In this document: in pieces, positions 11,911 through 24,700 of the stretch
How the letters are laid out: every line of letters starts with the position of its first letter
Position numbering within the stretch: the first letter of the stretch is position 1
Assembly (NCBI GenBank): GCA_000231825.2
Contig: JH720367.1
Span: forward strand, 1 to 64,000
Source: Tetrahymena elliotti 4EA
Taxonomy: Eukaryota > Ciliophora > Oligohymenophorea > Hymenostomatida > Tetrahymenidae
Reading direction: 5' to 3'
DNA: 64,000 nt
The notes under the pieces: model-generated
What the model was told of the DNA's origin: nothing
Databases searched by the model: none
What the model saw: the letters and a program-made list of their open reading frames with translations, nothing else
Made by a program: the position numbers and the translations under genes

Positions 11911-14900
11911 AAAGAATTCATTAAAAATCAATAAAAATCTCATTAAAATAGAAAGCCAAAGGCAGCTAAAGGAAAATTACACATCTAAGGATAAGAAATA
12001 GATAAAATAGCTTGAGAATAATAACATAAGGAATTTATCAAAGAAAAAAATTAATTAACCATAGAAATAATTGGAAAATTTAGAAAAATAACTCAAGACT
12101 TAGAGGATTTAAACCATAAATAAGAGAAGCCACATTGATTATTAGTGAAAATATAAATAAATGATCAGTTTTATTTTCTAAAACGGTTATCAAATTATAT
12201 TTTTGGACACTAAATCCATTTTTCTGCTATACTCTTAGTTTTATAAATGGTAAAAAAACTAGTAAAATTTAAAATTAAAATTTGATTGATTAAATAAATT
12301 AAAATCTTGATAAAAAACTTGAAACAAAACTTTGATAAATAAAAAATAACAAGCAATTCAAGTAAAAAACAAAAATAATTAGCCCTCCCTTTTAAGTAAC
12401 TCAAAAGTTTTTTTCTTGAAATATTATGGTAATCAAGTTATTCTATTTAATTTAATTAACTGTAAATAACATAAAAACTAAAAACAAGATTCAATTTTAT
12501 TTTTTTATGTTAGTGGAAACTTTAATCTTTTAAAAAGAATTAATTGATTTGTTAAATTTTAACTAGTCTATTTAAAAAAATCAAAATGCAATAATAGAAT
12601 AAAATTATTAAAACAAAATAGCTTTATGATCCATAATTAGATAACTTATCTATTTTTAAGTCATATTAATTTTGTAAATATGTTGCCATATCAAGTGCTT
12701 TTATTTCGAATTTTACTTGAAATCAGACAAATTCAAACAAAATAATTTAATTAAATTTACCTTACAATTTTAAAATTTTCAAGATTATTTAAAATAATTA
12801 AATTTTATTTGAATTTTTTACATTAATTTCAAAGAAAAAAAACAGAAACAGAATCAATTCTACAAAAAACATAAATAAAAATTGAGTAAAAAAATGGAAA
12901 AGAAGGAGTGAAACCATAATTTTTTATCAGTATTTTAAGTCCCCTTGACTGAAATAAATTATTTCAATGTTTCATAGGTTAGTTGGGATTAATTTTCAAA
13001 ACACATTCAAATTTTTCAAATTGGGACAGTACATTTTCAAGTCAGTAAATTTCAGATTTAAAAGTTATGGTGGCCTTTTAAGTTATGACAAAAATTAAAA
13101 ATTATAGCTACATTAACTTTACATATTTTTAGAAAGTTTTTTTACTAAAGTTACTCTTAAAATTGATATATGTGAAGTGTGTATTCATGTATTAAGAAAA
13201 ATTGTGGATTAATAATTTTGATGGCTGTAAATTATTAATGAACATTTCATCTCTTATTTAATTATTTCAACAACTGTTTAAATTCTAAATTAATTATTAG
13301 GAATAGAAGGTTGTCTTATTTTAGATATTTTGTTACTCTTTAATAACTAATTTCTTTATTATTTTTCGAAGAAGCTTTTCCCAATTAGTAACCATTTTTA
13401 TCAAGCAAAGCAATTAAATAATCTTTAAAAATTTCAATTTAGTTAATTGATTTTATTATTCTTTATTTGCTAAGATTGAATTATGAAATTCATAACACTT
13501 ATGTTTCTATGATTACATTTTTTAATTTTTTTTAGGTTTTTACTGTCATTCAAAATTTATGAACTCATCCTTTAACTTAGGTTATTACATTTAGATGTTT
13601 GATATTAATATATATATATGCATTTAGTTATAATATGCTTTACTTTAACTCAAAAATTTATCATTCTTAGTATTGATTATACACTTTCACTAATAGGTAG
13701 TGCTCTAGCTTTAGTAAGCATATTTTTTGCATTTACCTAGCTTTTACATTATTTAGCCTTTTAATTTGTTAATATTTTTCAATTTTCTTTTTAAATTAGC
13801 AGTTTTCTTAACTCAAGTGCAACTTCTATAGCTTAATAAAAAATTATTTGAACGGGTGGCAATTTAGAAATAAATTAGTTATCTCCTTTTCTAGATTATC
13901 AAGCTTAACAGGAAAAAGCTTTTTATTTAAAAAAATAGAAATGTTGCAAAAACCAATCGACAACTTGAAAAAAATATAATTATTCTTTCATAAGATGTCA
14001 TCCATTTATTTACATTAATTATTAAAAAATTTACTTAAAAAACAAACTATCATTCATTCTCACCACCTATAAAATAAATTTTTGTTTCAAGATAATTCGA
14101 AGAATAAAATAGCAAATTTTTAAAGTAATCTTCAACTTTTAAAAAAAATTAAAAAAATTTCATTCATTATCTACAATATTTTTATAACTCTTGCTTTTTG
14201 AATTTGAGCTACTCTCAAATTTAATAATAAAAAACCAATGTTATTACAAAGAAATTGAAGCTTAGCAATGTTTTTTTCACTAAAAATTTATTAAGTTTCC
14301 ATCAACTTACTTTTACTATGATAATAATATTTTATGAATATTTATTTTTTGCTAATAAAATTTATATCAAAGAATGTTCCCCTATTATGTTTAATAGTGT
14401 GATTAAATAAACTAAGAACCTTCGTTATCAAATTAACTTTGACATGCTTTTGGATCTTTGCCATTTACAGCAGTAACCCCTTTACAAATGAGTTAGTCTA
14501 TTTTTAAAATTGAATTTTCTTCTTTTATTTTTATATTTCAAAATTTAAAATTATTTTAGAAAATCTTAAAATTAATTAACTCATTTTATTTTATCAAAAT
14601 TAAAAAACCATTTTTGACAGACAAATTAAATAAAATAAATTTATCAAAAAATTCATTTTTTATCTAAAGCTTTTAATTTTTTTAATCCTAAAAATATCTT
14701 ATAAGACCTAATGCTACTATTTAATTTTTATCTCGTTAATTTTTGTATCAGTAATTTATAAAAGCTTTAGCGTTAAAATTCAATTTATATTGAGAACATA
14801 TTTTTCACCATTAACTTTTACCAGATATTAAAAATTTTTATGCCTACTTCTTTTAGATCCAGACATTATTTTCTAACATTACTTTTTTTTTTATTTAACT

Positions 14901-14996
14901 TTTGAAATTGTAATTTATTAGAAAAAATATCCAAACAAACAAATTAAAATCATTAGAATCAATTAGAATTATTAGAAAAATCAAAAAAAGGTTTAA
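11911..14996. other. Long intergenic stretch, nothing recognised
   Basis: About 3 kb of AT-rich sequence with no gene, RNA or repeat that I can support. A short minus-strand patch at about 14420-14490 is richer in G+C and reads KGVTAVNGKDPKACQ in one frame, but it is too short to call. The last part contains the promoter of the gene starting at 14997. Confidence 0.45.
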
Positions 14997-15801
14997 ATGG
15001 GCTCTAGTGCTGGTAAAAACAGTAATTCTGATAAAAAATTAGGAAAGGAAAGTGATTCAAGTTTGTAAGAAATCTAAAAAAATAAAATGTTTCCTTAAAA
15101 TTCTGATAGTTAATGGGATGATGTTCATGGAAACGTAATGATTTTTCTAGTATAACTGTAAATAAATCAATATAAATTTTATTAATAGTTTATTCTACCT
15201 CATAATAAATTGGAGTTAAAGAAGCAATGTATGGAAACATAATAGTAAGTAGGTAATAGGATTTATTATTGAAATAGATTTATTTTATTCAAATAAATCA
15301 ATAGATTAAAATAATTTGATTTAAATTTAATAATTTTATAAAATAGATGATACCCTAAAAAGGTTAATGGAACTTAATATTATACCTTCTGATATTAATT
15401 CTAAAAGCAAATAGAATTTAAGGTCAAGATATCCATAAAAGCATAATAGTTACTAATAACAACCAATTAAAGGTATCTAATCAGATCGCATTTTAAAGAA
15501 AAAGAATAATCAGGATAATGTAAATGTTATAAAATTCTTTGGGCCTGACTAAATTATAAGAAGAAATTAATCTAAGCCTTCTATATAGGGTTTTACTTAT
15601 GTTCAAAATTCTCCTTAAAATGAAAAAGAAAACATATGCTAAAATTATAAATATAGTAACTAATTAAAGTAAGTTAGGATGAATGTTAATTTTTCTCCTA
15701 GTAGAAATAATTTTTAGGAAAAAGGATTCTTACCATAAATAAACTAAAATAAAAACCCAATTTAAAGATCTGAATCATTAAGCCAAATTATAAAAACATG
15801 A
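14997..15801 (+). CDS. Small basic protein of unknown function
   Basis: This gene encodes a predicted 218-residue protein that I do not recognise. The start is the ATG of MGSSAGKNSNSDKK; a glycine right after Met followed by small residues and a lysine resembles an N-myristoylation signal, which would tether it to membranes (inference only). Exons are 14997-15134, 15189-15252 and 15347-15801; the second donor was chosen because it keeps the frame (QQVDDTLKRLMELNIIP). The C-terminal two-thirds is rich in Gln, Asn, Lys and Ser with a short ordered-looking piece (NVIKFFGPDQIIRRN) and scattered SP or NSP motifs that could be phosphorylated. No transmembrane segment is visible. It may be a scaffold-like cytosolic or cortical protein. 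Confidence 0.6.
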
Positions 15802-16318
15802 ATTTATAAAGAAATAATCTATAATTAAATTTACTAATTTATTTATTAAAGCAAAACTTAATAACAAACAACTCTCAGCAAAAGTACTAATTTGATCACT
15901 ATAAAATAATATAATAAAAAATGAAGATAATAAATTATAACAAACAACTTCCAAAATCAATCTATCTTTTTAGAGTTAATTAATTAATTTTTAATATTAT
16001 TTTATTCAATAGTGTATGTGTACATTTTTATTCACTATCATCTTATCTAAATTTAATTATTACATTTCATCAATTTATTTTATACTTGATTTTTATTAAT
16101 ATATTTTTTTAATTCAATCTATTCATTAATTTGAATACCCATTTCATTCTTACACAAAAAAAAAATTTTAACATTTTTAGTAATATTCTTCATGTTAGTT
16201 TATTTAATTTTAGAATTAATATAAATGTACCTTAATTTATGAGGATTTAGAGTATTTGAGAAATTTTATGTGGTTAATTAAGTAAAATTAAATTTTTTTA
16301 ATAATCATATTTAATTCT
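15802..16318. other. Convergent intergenic spacer, no gene
   Basis: This spacer separates the 3' ends of the 218-residue protein gene (+) and the B-box protein gene (-). It should contain the 3' untranslated regions of both. It is extremely AT-rich and I see nothing else in it. Confidence 0.5.
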
Positions 16319-17428
16319 TCAATAAAGTATTTTAATTTCGTGGTTTGATCCTATTGAGGAGATAAAAAAAGAATAGTAATCTTTGTAGATTGAAAGATTT
16401 TAAATATGATTAAAAATACATTAAGTATTTCTTGTTGTATTCAAAAACTATAAAGTCTATTCTTAAGGATCATATATTATTTAGATGATATCTCCCACAT
16501 CAAATTATATACCACTAATATCGCTCCAGCTTTCTCTTTAATCATCTACTAGATAGCAGTTGCCTTTATTTCCACATTAATAGATGTATTTAGATTCAGA
16601 ATCTACACCAAGAGCATTTTTATATCTTGAAATTTTATGATTTTAAGTTGAAATAATTCCAATTGATATACCTAATTTTCCTTTTTTGAATATTTATATT
16701 GTAATTTCATTTGTTTTTTAAGAGGATAAGGGAGGTTCTATTAGACAAAAGCAAGGTTCATAAGATTTTTGAGTAACTGCTAGAGCTTCTTTCCTAGAAA
16801 GAGATATTTAAAAAGGATTTATTAATGAATCTAAATTTGTTACATAATTATAGCTTATTTTATCAAAGTTCAATCTTTTTGAGACCTGATCTAGCTATCC
16901 ATTGAGATCAGCTAGTTCAATTTTTAGATTATTTTACAAAACAAAAATTTCTTCAATTTTGGATTCTTAATCACAAATTAAATTTATAATATCATTAAGA
17001 GCAATAGCTTTTATGGACAAAGGTTAATTAGAAAAGATAGAGTCTTTTATTTATTACAAATATTCTACTCTTTAGCCTTCAAACTAGAATAAGTTAGCGT
17101 ATCTAAGATTTATCAATTTTAAATATCTTCTAATTTATGTTGTGATATCTTCTATATACTTTTCAAATATTTAGAATATACTTTCATATGACAATTCAAT
17201 TCTTAATTGTGAGGTAGAGCTACTTTTTTCATAAAATAGCTATTGGCAGTCAAAAATATTCTACAAATCATCTATATTAACTAAATTGCATTAACTATGA
17301 AGTTATTCTTCTTCACATTAACTACAAGCAAATCTCTACTTTTATTGACATTTGGTATTTAAACAAACCATATTAATTTAATTATCTGTATGTTATTCAC
17401 AATAATCTGCTTAAAATATTTGATCCAT
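16319..17428 (-). CDS. B-box-like zinc finger / SPRY-like domain protein
   Basis: This is an intronless gene for a 369-residue protein. The N-terminal 60 residues carry a B-box-type metal-binding pattern: CEQH, then CLNTKC, then CSQC, then a final H and C (LHSQC). A helical, probably coiled-coil middle follows (about residues 80-230, rich in Leu, Ile, Gln and Glu). The C-terminal 130 residues contain strand-like segments such as GKLGISIGIIS, YIYQCGNKGNCYLVDDQ and FDVGDIIQIIYDPQEQTLQF, which resemble a SPRY/B30.2 fold (for example the D-x-G-D-x-I-x-x-x-Y-D core). This is the TRIM-like order without a RING finger, so ubiquitin-ligase activity is not expected. It is divergent from the LRR/coiled-coil gene, sharing a 447-bp upstream region with it. 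The SPRY call is moderate. Confidence 0.75.
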
Positions 17429-17875
17429 TTTTAAGTTTCTTACTTAGTTATTTCACTGAAATATTTTGCAAATTTTTTTAACAAGACTTTAATTAAAAGG
17501 AAATCTTCAACTTATTTTTTATAAAAAAATTAATGATCACATATTAATTTCAAAAATCCATGAAAAAAGTTATTATTTTTTCAAAGCTTTTGATTATAAT
17601 TATGCTGATGAAATATATCTTTTTATTTAAAATATTTTAAAAAATACCAAAATAACTTGGAGCTTTAAATGGTAAAAAATCAAGTAAAATTTAAAAAAAA
17701 AAGATTGCTGTTTATCATTTTACGTAAATTTAAAAAATAATAATCCACTCTTAATTTTTAAGATAATATTTGAATCTTTTCAAATTAAAAAATAAAAACC
17801 AATAATTTTAATCTTGAATTTCATCAAAAAAAAGTTGAAACAAATTTTATAAATATAAATCATAAAATAGATTAA
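17429..17875. promoter_or_regulatory. Shared divergent promoter region
   Basis: This 447-bp AT-rich spacer lies between two start codons that point away from each other (B-box protein on the minus strand, LRR/coiled-coil protein on the plus strand). It must hold the promoters of both genes. No specific motif stands out. Confidence 0.5.
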
Positions 17876-20864
17876 ATGGCTGATATTAACAAGAGCAATG
17901 ATGATCTAGCAGAAAGCATAGAAGAATTAGAATATGGAGGATATAATATAAAGGAAAATAGTATTTCAAATATTATAGATCTTTAAGACAAAATAAAAAT
18001 TAAGAATATTAGAATTATGCATAGTGAGGCCCTCTAAAACATGATTGTATGATAGCTGTTACTTTTTTAAATATAAGCAATATTTCTTAATTATTAACTT
18101 AATAGGGTTTATCAAGATTTACTAGATTAGAAGAGATAAATTTGAGTTCAAATAGTATTTTAAAAATAGAAGGTTTAGATGGATTGAGCAATTTAAAAAT
18201 TCTCAATTTGAGTTGTAATAAATTGAGTGAATTGTCTGGATTAGGCTCACTTTTTAGATTAGAAAAACTTATTGTGTCACACAATAAAATCACTAATCTC
18301 TAAGGGCTTTAGCAAATGGCAGGACCAAATTATAATATAAAATCAATAGATTTAAAGAATAATAAAGTTAGAGATGTTAAACAGCTTTAATATATATAAG
18401 ATTTGACTAAATTATAAGAATTATGCTTTGAAATGGGGAAGAATACCAATCCTTTATGCTCTGAAAATCGTTCTTTATATCATTAAGGTCTCACCTCTAT
18501 GAGAAATTTTTAGAGGATTTTAAGGATAGATGGATAAACACCTGAAAATATTATGGAAAATATAAAATATTAGTCTCAAAATTAGAATTAGAATTTTAAT
18601 AATTTAAATAACATAACAACTCTACCTAATACTGGTAATCAAGGCAGAAATATATAAATTGGAGATTAGACTAACCCTAAATCTGGTAATTTAAATCCTT
18701 TTCCATCTCAAAGCCAGAGACCAATTAGTAATCTTATGAGCTTTAATGATTAGAGTGCAAATAAAAAAATATCATTAGGAGATTAAGGAGATTCTATTGG
18801 AGATAATTACAAATGGAAAGGAGATCATTTACAAATGCAGTAGGATTTATAGCAGGCCCTTTAAATTTAAAAAGAACTAATTAATAAATATGAAGTCAAT
18901 GACAAGTTTTGGGAATAAAAATATGAAAAATTATAGGATGAATTTAACTAATTTCAAGAAGACAATAGATAGAAAACATAAAAAATAAAGACTATGACTA
19001 AAGAGAAATAATTCTTAGAGGAGCAAATAAGTGAGATAAAAAATGAAAGAATAAGAATGCTAAATAAAACTGAAAAGAGGGAAGAGATAGTCGAAACTCT
19101 CTAATTAAGGATCACTGATTTAATTAAAGAAAATGGTTAATACCATAGAGAGCTTGCGATTAGGTAAAATAATTGAAAGTTTATTAATAATTGTCATTAA
19201 CCTTTAAATACTTAGATCTGATTAAATGGACAAATAGGCTTCAGAAATTAAAAATTTGTAAGAGGATCTTATTGAAATGAGAGGAAGACTTAGAGAAAAT
19301 GAATAAACATTAAGCGAATTTCATAAAAAGGCTCTTGATTAAACAAACTCTTATGTTACAAAGTACGAGTAGATCAATAAAAAATATGAACAAGTTTTAG
19401 AAGAAAACAAAGTATTTATTGATTTTAATTTTAAAAACATAAACAAAATTATTTAAATAAATAGCTAATTTCTAATGAAAATGGGATGCTTAAAACTAGG
19501 GTTTAAGAATTATTAGAAATTACAAGAGAATGGGAATATAAATATGAAAAGAAAGTAGATGAATTGAGCTACAAACATGAGCAATATATTAGAGATATCT
19601 AGTAAGAATTTACACAAAGAGAATAATCTTAGGAAAAATAACTCAGAGAATGGGAAAAGCTTAAAGAAGATGAATTCAAGGAAAATATTGAACTCATGGA
19701 ACAAGAATTTAAGAAGTACTTTTTAGAAAATAATAATAGATTTAGAGAACTCACAAGAGCTTATGAAGAGAAATGCAAACAAGAGCAAGATTCACGTCAT
19801 TTGATGAAAGTGGCTGTCTAAAAAAATTCTGATTAAGCTGGTCTTATTGAAGAATTATAAAATGCATTATTAAAAGTTAAAAAAGAAGTTTCTGAAATTG
19901 TAAATGAGAGAGATGTTGCCCAAAAAGAACTAGATACTAAAAAATCTACTTATATGAGAGAGGTTTCTAGTTTAGAAGAAGAAAGAGATAGGTAAAAATT
20001 TATATTGTTGATGTTTATTTTTTAATCTTTATTTCTATTCTTAGGTTATTGCATGACAAGCTTAGTTTAGAAAGATAATTGCAAGACATACAAGATAGAA
20101 ATATGACTGATAATCTTGAGTTAGAAAGATTAAGAGCAAAAATGAAATACTTTGAAAATATTGAAGAAGATTTAGAAAAATGCTAAGAAACAGTTTAGGC
20201 TAAAAATATTGTAAAAAAATATTTTTTTTAGTTTTTTATATAAACAACAAGTTATTTTATTAAGATGTTAGAAGATAAAAATGATACAATTGAAGATTTG
20301 AAGGATCAATTAGAGTAATCAAGATAGAGGGAGTAGGTTCTAAATGATGATTTTAATAAATTATAAAAGAAGTATGAGAAATAAAATTAAATTATAGAGG
20401 CTTTAGAAGAATAACTCTAATAGGCTAATGAAGAAGCTGATAGTATAAATGAAGAAAAGATAAACATGTAAAAGGAGTTAGAAAAAAAGAAAGAAATCAT
20501 TGACATATTTTAGAGTGAATTTAATGATATAAAAAGTAAATAAGACAAAGAGATTAATGAAAAGAGTAACAAAATATAGGATTTGTTGTATCTTCTTGAA
20601 GAGTGTAAATAAAATATACGTAGAAAAGATGAGTAAATAGCAGATCTATAAAATGAAGTTAAAGAAAGGAATGATAAGTATGAAGTTCAGCTTATCATGG
20701 TATAAAATGAATTAAAATAAAAGGATAAAGCTTTCAAAGAACTTCAAAATAAATATGATGAGAGTCAGGAAGACATGAAATAATTAATTATTGAATATGA
20801 AAAATAAAAAAAATAAACATTAGAATAATTCTAAAAATTGCAAAAGAATTTGTTTAATTTCTGA
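17876..20864 (+). CDS. Leucine-rich repeat and coiled-coil protein
   Basis: This gene encodes a predicted 905-residue protein with six exons: 17876-18046, 18106-19163, 19216-19411, 19465-19991, 20045-20210 and 20265-20864. Residues about 55-190 contain SDS22-type leucine-rich repeats, with repeating units LEEINLSSNSILKIEGL, LKILNLSCNKLSELSGL and LEKLIVSHNKITNLQGL, ending in a cap (GLTSMRNFQRILRIDGQ). A low-complexity Asn/Gln linker follows. From about residue 320 to the end it is an almost unbroken coiled coil rich in Glu, Lys, Gln and Leu. This order matches the centriole/basal-body protein LRRCC1 and related axonemal LRR proteins. In a ciliate with thousands of basal bodies a basal-body or ciliary role is plausible but inferred. 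The last intron ends in AAG. Confidence 0.85.
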
Positions 20865-21777
20865 AAATAAATTATTATCTTGTTACCTACCTACAATCAA
20901 AATTTTTTTTTTATAAAATATGAATTATAAATAACTAAAAAATATTCTCAACTAAAAGTAGTATAGTCTTATCTTAAATTATTTTAGAAAACCATCATAT
21001 TTGTAAAAATTAAAAAATTAATCTACCTGCATCTACTTTTAATTTGATGCTAAGAAAATTATAAATTACAAAAGATCAAAAATTAATTGTTTAATTAAGA
21101 TCATTTTTTAATTAAACTTTATTGTAATTAAATTTTTGTACTTTTTTATTATTTTTCTCTGTTTGGAATTGAATTAATTCTGACTTTAGAAAATTTTACA
21201 TTTTAAACAGGTTTTTCTTTTAAATTTAATATCAAAGTTTTTCAAATAACTTTTTTGACATTCAGACTATTCGCTAATCTTTTGCATAGTTTAATAAGTA
21301 AAAAGCATTACAATATGTCTAAAGTTGCACAGAATGGATTTAACTTGTGAAAAGAATGTTTTGGTATTTATAAAATTAATTAAATTTTTATAAAATATTT
21401 GTAAATGACTAAAAATTAGTCTAAATCAAAAGTTTTTTTATCTCATTTTAAATTATTTTAGTAAAAATCATACAAACATCTATGTTAAGAAAATTATAAA
21501 TAAATAAATTAATGATTAATAATTAAGTGTTAAGTTAAGATATTTTGTTTCTAATTAATAGGTATAGTAATTTAATTTGTTAATTGATTATTTTTTTCTG
21601 TTTGGAATTACATTGATTCTGATTTTATAATTAATCTTAACATTTTGAACAGGTTTTTCTTATAAAATTTAATACCAAAATTTGTTAAAATAAATTAATA
21701 AGCATTTAGATTAGAAGTTCTATACCATATAATTTATTACGTAGCTTAATAAAAAATAGACTTCATTTATATTACAA
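20865..21777. repeat. Diverged tandem duplication upstream of myosin gene
   Basis: Two segments of about 400 bp, roughly 20900-21345 and 21378-21777, share recognisable blocks in the same order. The clearest are the 'tctgtttggaatt' block (21158 and 21597), 'aacaggtttttctt' (about 21208 and 21649) and 'aagaaaattataaat' (about 21052 and 21486). The second copy leads into the start codon of the first myosin. The first copy leads to an ATG at 21315 followed after only 11 codons by TGA. I read this as a duplicated promoter and 5' leader, the upstream copy now attached to a stub. Confidence 0.6.
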
Positions 21778-24700
21778 ATGTAGGAAGACTAATGGATGAT
21801 TAGCTAAGCCCCTTGTTGGCTCAAGTTAAGCGAAAAAAAGGAAGACAAGATATTGTTTTATAGAGGAAGGATTAAAGATTCATCAGCTAATTCTGATCAA
21901 GTTTAAGTTACTTATGAAAAAGATGAGTGTAATTAATAGGACATTACAGTATCAAAGCAAAACATATTCTAACGAGATGAAAATTAATAAAATTAAAGCT
22001 ATGATGACATGGTTAATATGGCAACATTAAATGAGTCTGAGTTAATTATCAACGTTTAGAATAGATATTCTAAACATTAAATATTTACTTACATAGGTCC
22101 TACTCTGATAGTTATGAATCCATATAAAAAGTTAGATGAATAATTTAGTCCAAATGTCATTTAAAATATTAAGGATAATTTAAATAAGCAAAAATAGCTC
22201 TTTACTTTGTCTGATTAAACTCCTCATATATATGCTATTGCAGCTTTATCATTTAAGAACTTATTTTAGAATAATAAAAAGCAGGCAATAGTTATTAGTG
22301 GAGAAAGTGGTGCAGGTAAAAATTTTTTTATTTTACTTTAGATAGAAGACATTTACATTTATGCAATATGAAATAAAAGAGATTAAATATTCAGTATTTT
22401 ACTAATGTCATAGAATGAATTTTTATATTTCAAAAAATAATGTGTTAAGATTTTAACAACAATTTTCTTTTAATTACTAACATAGGTAAGACTGAGAATG
22501 CAAAATATGCAATGAAGTTTTTGACTTAGCTTAGTAATTAGCAAGAATAAAGTTCAAGTAAATAAAAAAATAATATTAGTATAGAAGACCGTATTTTATC
22601 TTGCAATCCCTTACTAGAAGCTTTTGGAAATGCTAAGACTGTACGTAATGATAATTCAAGTAGATTTGGTAAATATGTCAAGATTTTAGTAAATAAGTAG
22701 TAAAGAATAGTAGGAGCTTTTATAACAAAGTATTTGTTAGAAAAAAGTCGTGTTATTCACTTAAGTGAAGGAGAAAGAAACTATCATATTTTTTATCACT
22801 TGTTACTAGGAGGAGATTAAAAAATTATTTAGTAAGTTAGCTTGGGTGGTAAGGGTGTAGAGGATTTTGTTTACTTAAATTAAAGCAGTTGTAAAGATTT
22901 AGAAAATATGAATGATAAAGAAATGTTTTAGGGTATTTTAGAATCCTTGAGAAAAATGAATTTTTCTGATAACCTTGAGCTTTCCATCTTTTAATTACTT
23001 TCAGCTATTTTATATTTGGGTAACATCGAATTTGATGATAAAGAATATGATGTTAACACACCTTGCAAAATAAAAAATGAGGATGTTCTTTTGATGGTAG
23101 CAAAGCTACTTTCAACTGACAGCAATAAATTAAAAGAATCATTTGTCAAAAAAGCAAGATAAGCACCAGGATCTGTCATATATTCTCCTGTTACTAAGAA
23201 AGAATGCATCAATAACAAAAATACACTGAGTAAAGCTCTTTATGATAAATTATTTTCATGGTTGGTAGGTAGATTAAATGATGGAATAATTCCAGAAGGG
23301 GAAGAAATGCAAAGTTTAAAAAATAGTGATACTTTAAATATTGGACTTTTGGATATTTTTGGTTTCGAAAACTTTTTGCTTAATTCATTCGAGTAGATGT
23401 GTATTAATTATACAAATGAATATTTACAACAACTTTACATTGCTTATGTATTCAAAAACGAAGAAAAGATTTTCATCGAAGACGGGCTCTCTAAATATCT
23501 TTCGAATTTGAGGTTAAAATTAATTAATTAATTAATTATTTTTTAAATTGATTTTGGTTACTAAAAAATTTATGGAAAATACACTTCATAGAATTCTTCA
23601 ATTAAAATTGAGAAATAAAATACAATTTTCATAAATAACTTTTAATAATTAATAACAACCTCATTATATTTATTTACTATTTTGTATTTAGTTATTAGGA
23701 TAATTAAGCTATATTGGACTTATTTGATGCTAATAACGGAATATTTGCACTTCTAAATGAAAGCTGCCTATTAAAGACAAGCTCTGATACTGCATTTTTA
23801 ACTAAGATAAAAGATCAAAATTAAAATAATAAAAAATTGGTATTCCCTAAACTTATTAAATTCACCTTCACAATTTGTCATACTTAAAGTAATGTTGAGT
23901 ATAATGTTGATGGATTTAGAGAAAAAAATATGGATGAGTTGAGTTAGGAAATATCCAATAGCATTCTAAGCTCTTAAAATTCTGATATTTTAGATATTTT
24001 TGGCTTTGAGGATCCCTCTAGTTAAGATAAAAATACAAGTAGCTAATCAGGAAAATTTGTTTCAAACAATGCTAAAAACAAGTACTTGTGTTCTAAATTT
24101 AAATAATAAATGATCGAGCTAATGGGTGAGCTTAATACTTCTGATGTTCACTTTGTTAGATGCATAAAAGTATAACATTTTTTTTTTACTATTTTTGAAA
24201 AATAAAAAATTTTAATTATAGCCAAATGAAGAGAAGAAAAAGGATCATTTTATACAAGGTTATGTAATGTAGCAAATAAGATATTTAGGTGTTTTAGAAT
24301 CTATAGAAGTAAGAAAGCATACCTATCCAGTCAGAAAGAGTTATTAAGCATTCTTCTAACAGTATAGAATTTGCTCTGATGTTTTAGAATTTTCAAAAAG
24401 GAATGACTATCAATAATTATGTAAAGAAATACTAACTGAATGCTTCAAAAGTGTATAAGATAAATAAGTTTTATATGGATAAACTAAAATATATCTGAAG
24501 CAGGAGTTTGAAATGTAGCTTGAAAATTACAAATATAATTGTGTCAAAAGAAAATAAACAGCAGCAGCCATTTCTATACAAAATATATTTAGAAGACTCA
24601 GAAAGGAATAAAACTAAAAAAAAAGTTTATTTATTTTAAGATCATTGATTAAAAGAACCTAATTAGACAACAAGTTTAAAGGTTTTTAAAAGATAAAATC

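Noticed and set aside
14420..14490. Minus-strand fragment reading KGVTAVNGKDPKACQ
   Set aside because: It is too short, has no neighbouring exons that I can join, and cannot be told from chance.
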